Positions 62,666-64,000 of a stretch of DNA of 64,000 bases are shown in pieces. Source of the DNA: Sipunculus nudus (Eukaryota > Annelida > Sipuncula > Golfingiida > Sipunculidae); NCBI GenBank assembly GCA_026874595.1, contig CM049319.1:61078917-61142916 (forward strand). The letters run 5' to 3'. Numbering within the stretch: the first letter of the stretch is position 1; every line of letters starts with the position of its first letter. The notes beneath the pieces are model-generated. The model saw only the letters and a program-made list of their open reading frames with translations. It ran no database searches and was not told the origin of the DNA. Made by a program: the position numbers and the translations under genes.

Positions 62666-64000
62666 CAGCTGTTAAATGATTCATTAAGACCAAGACATTG
62701 CAAAAAATTTAAATCTGATAACCTAAATCACAAAAGTAGCAGCATATACACCAAATCCACATATTCAATGTCTGAATCTCCAAAATATCCCAAACAGATT
62801 TTCCAAGGTTCAGCTCTTTTCTACTGAAAACCACAGAGCCATCTTAATCCCCAACTTGTAAATTCTTTTTATCTTGAAACCATGTTACATTATATATCTG
62901 TTACATTTATTGTAAAGCTGATTTCCGTCAACGTTCAAAATGATTCCTTGTATATCCAGCTGTACTTAATATCATGGACCACCAAAGCAACCCTGTTGGT
63001 AGGTAGATTTGTCCTCCATAGCATTTAGTAATAGGCTTCATTAACCTGTAGATAAAAATATGCAATAAATATACCTACCTGTTCAATTGTAGAACTTGAT
63101 AAAGCAGGCAGGTAATCCAGCTACATGCACTGTATATAACCAAATATCCAAACCAGTTAGTATGTAAATCCAGGGTCACACAAGGGTTGATTTCTGATTA
63201 ATGTGTTGAAACTTCCTACTCTGCTTTTCCTGGTTTATGTCTCAGTGCTGCAAGTCCAGCTAAACAGTAACTGCAAGGCTTCAGCTTTCAGTGCTGTCAG
63301 GATGTTTACAGAACTGATAGGAGAGTCTTAAACAAGATGACTGACCCAGTGTAAATAACCTGCCACACACCTTATGCCTACTTTGCAACCCCTGGTTTCG
63401 AGTTCCGTAACCGGCCAAATCAGGTGTGTGGTCATAACTATACTTGTTCTCAGTCCTAATGTTGCTGAGTTCATTTTACGCAGTTTGGTTGCCTCCGAGT
63501 TATTTCAGCAACTTGAGCTGTTATTTCAAGTGCCTGTGTATCCAGGCTTCTGTTGGAGCAGCTCTAACCATATACCAGTACCATTTCCTTATAAACTTTC
63601 ACCATCAGTTAACACAAATTGTACTTTATGACTAAATGTGTCAAAACATTACCCAATCAGGGTTATATATTTGTACACAAGAATTTGTATTTTCTGCGGT
63701 AGATCAGTCTTTATTGGATTGATATTTTCTTTTTTGTTTTCCTTCAGTCTTGTGTAAATCTCAGCTTGTAGTAATCAGTAAACAGCTTTAGTGGTTAAAT
63801 ATCCTATGCTTTTCATAAATACAGATTTTTTATCACTCAGGAATTACTTCAACTTGCATAGTATCATGTGCATGAGAAATAGCCAATACAAAAGGTTCTT
63901 ATCACAGTTAACAAGTGGTCCACATCAGCTGACAGATGCCCTTATATGAAGCTTTTTTTTCTAATGGATCGAGTGATTTCACATAGAGAAGACTGCAGTC
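62666..64000. other. Intergenic or intronic DNA, no supported gene
   Basis: No domain, splice-supported exon or repeat family recognised. An 85-codon frame at 63374-63631 has no recognisable features. Confidence 0.45.

Noticed and set aside
63374-63631. 85-codon plus-strand frame
   Set aside because: No domain, signal or splice evidence.

Overview
The window looks like a stretch of an animal nuclear genome, most probably a mollusc and quite possibly a bivalve. The background is AT-rich and gene-poor. The two recognisable host genes are a Shaker-type potassium channel and the first exon of U1-70K. The intergenic DNA is filled with non-autonomous elements that have tandem core repeats, a microsatellite and a terminal hairpin. 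This is the architecture described for bivalve 'pearl' elements and for Helentron-like (rolling-circle) non-autonomous elements. The species assignment is inference; no taxonomic search was possible.

Layout. 1-2425: AT-rich DNA with two small tandem duplications. 2426-17418: a dense pile of nested Helentron-like elements, here named by their ends: families A (ATGCCCCCGCC ends), B (TATCCGCC), E (GCTCAGCTG) and H. It includes a 3.45-kb near-perfect palindrome (11402-14848) made from two inverted copies of family B. 17419-25004: mixed DNA with another family (C, TATCCCC ends), two partial elements (I, J) and a MITE (M1). 25005-33750: a three-layer nest in which an E element holds a foldback element (K1), which holds a 3.3-kb pogo-like DNA transposon with an intact 484-codon transposase. 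38013-39566 (minus): a complete single-exon Kv1/Shaker channel. 40620-40763 (plus): exon 1 of SNRNP70, head-to-head with Kv1. 44003-44881: a fifth E copy. 54859-55790 (minus): two consecutive exons of an unidentified gene, one of them only 34 nt. 57301-60745: a long family-C element (D) whose core is a higher-order tandem array carrying at least nine perfect nuclear-receptor-type sites. 61106-62665: a foldback element (L).

Main points. (1) Families A, B, C, E and H differ in sequence but share one plan: a 5' terminus AACTAGA or AACAAGG, a short 5' hairpin, a sub-terminal motif, tandem core repeats, a microsatellite, and a 3' hairpin carrying the same motif inverted. For H only the 5' part is seen. 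(2) Several insertions can be read directly as filled versus empty sites, because related copies in the same window lack the insert. This gives boundaries and relative ages without any database. (3) The host genes lie in the less repetitive middle of the window. No autonomous Helitron Rep/helicase gene is present, so these elements must have been mobilised from elsewhere.
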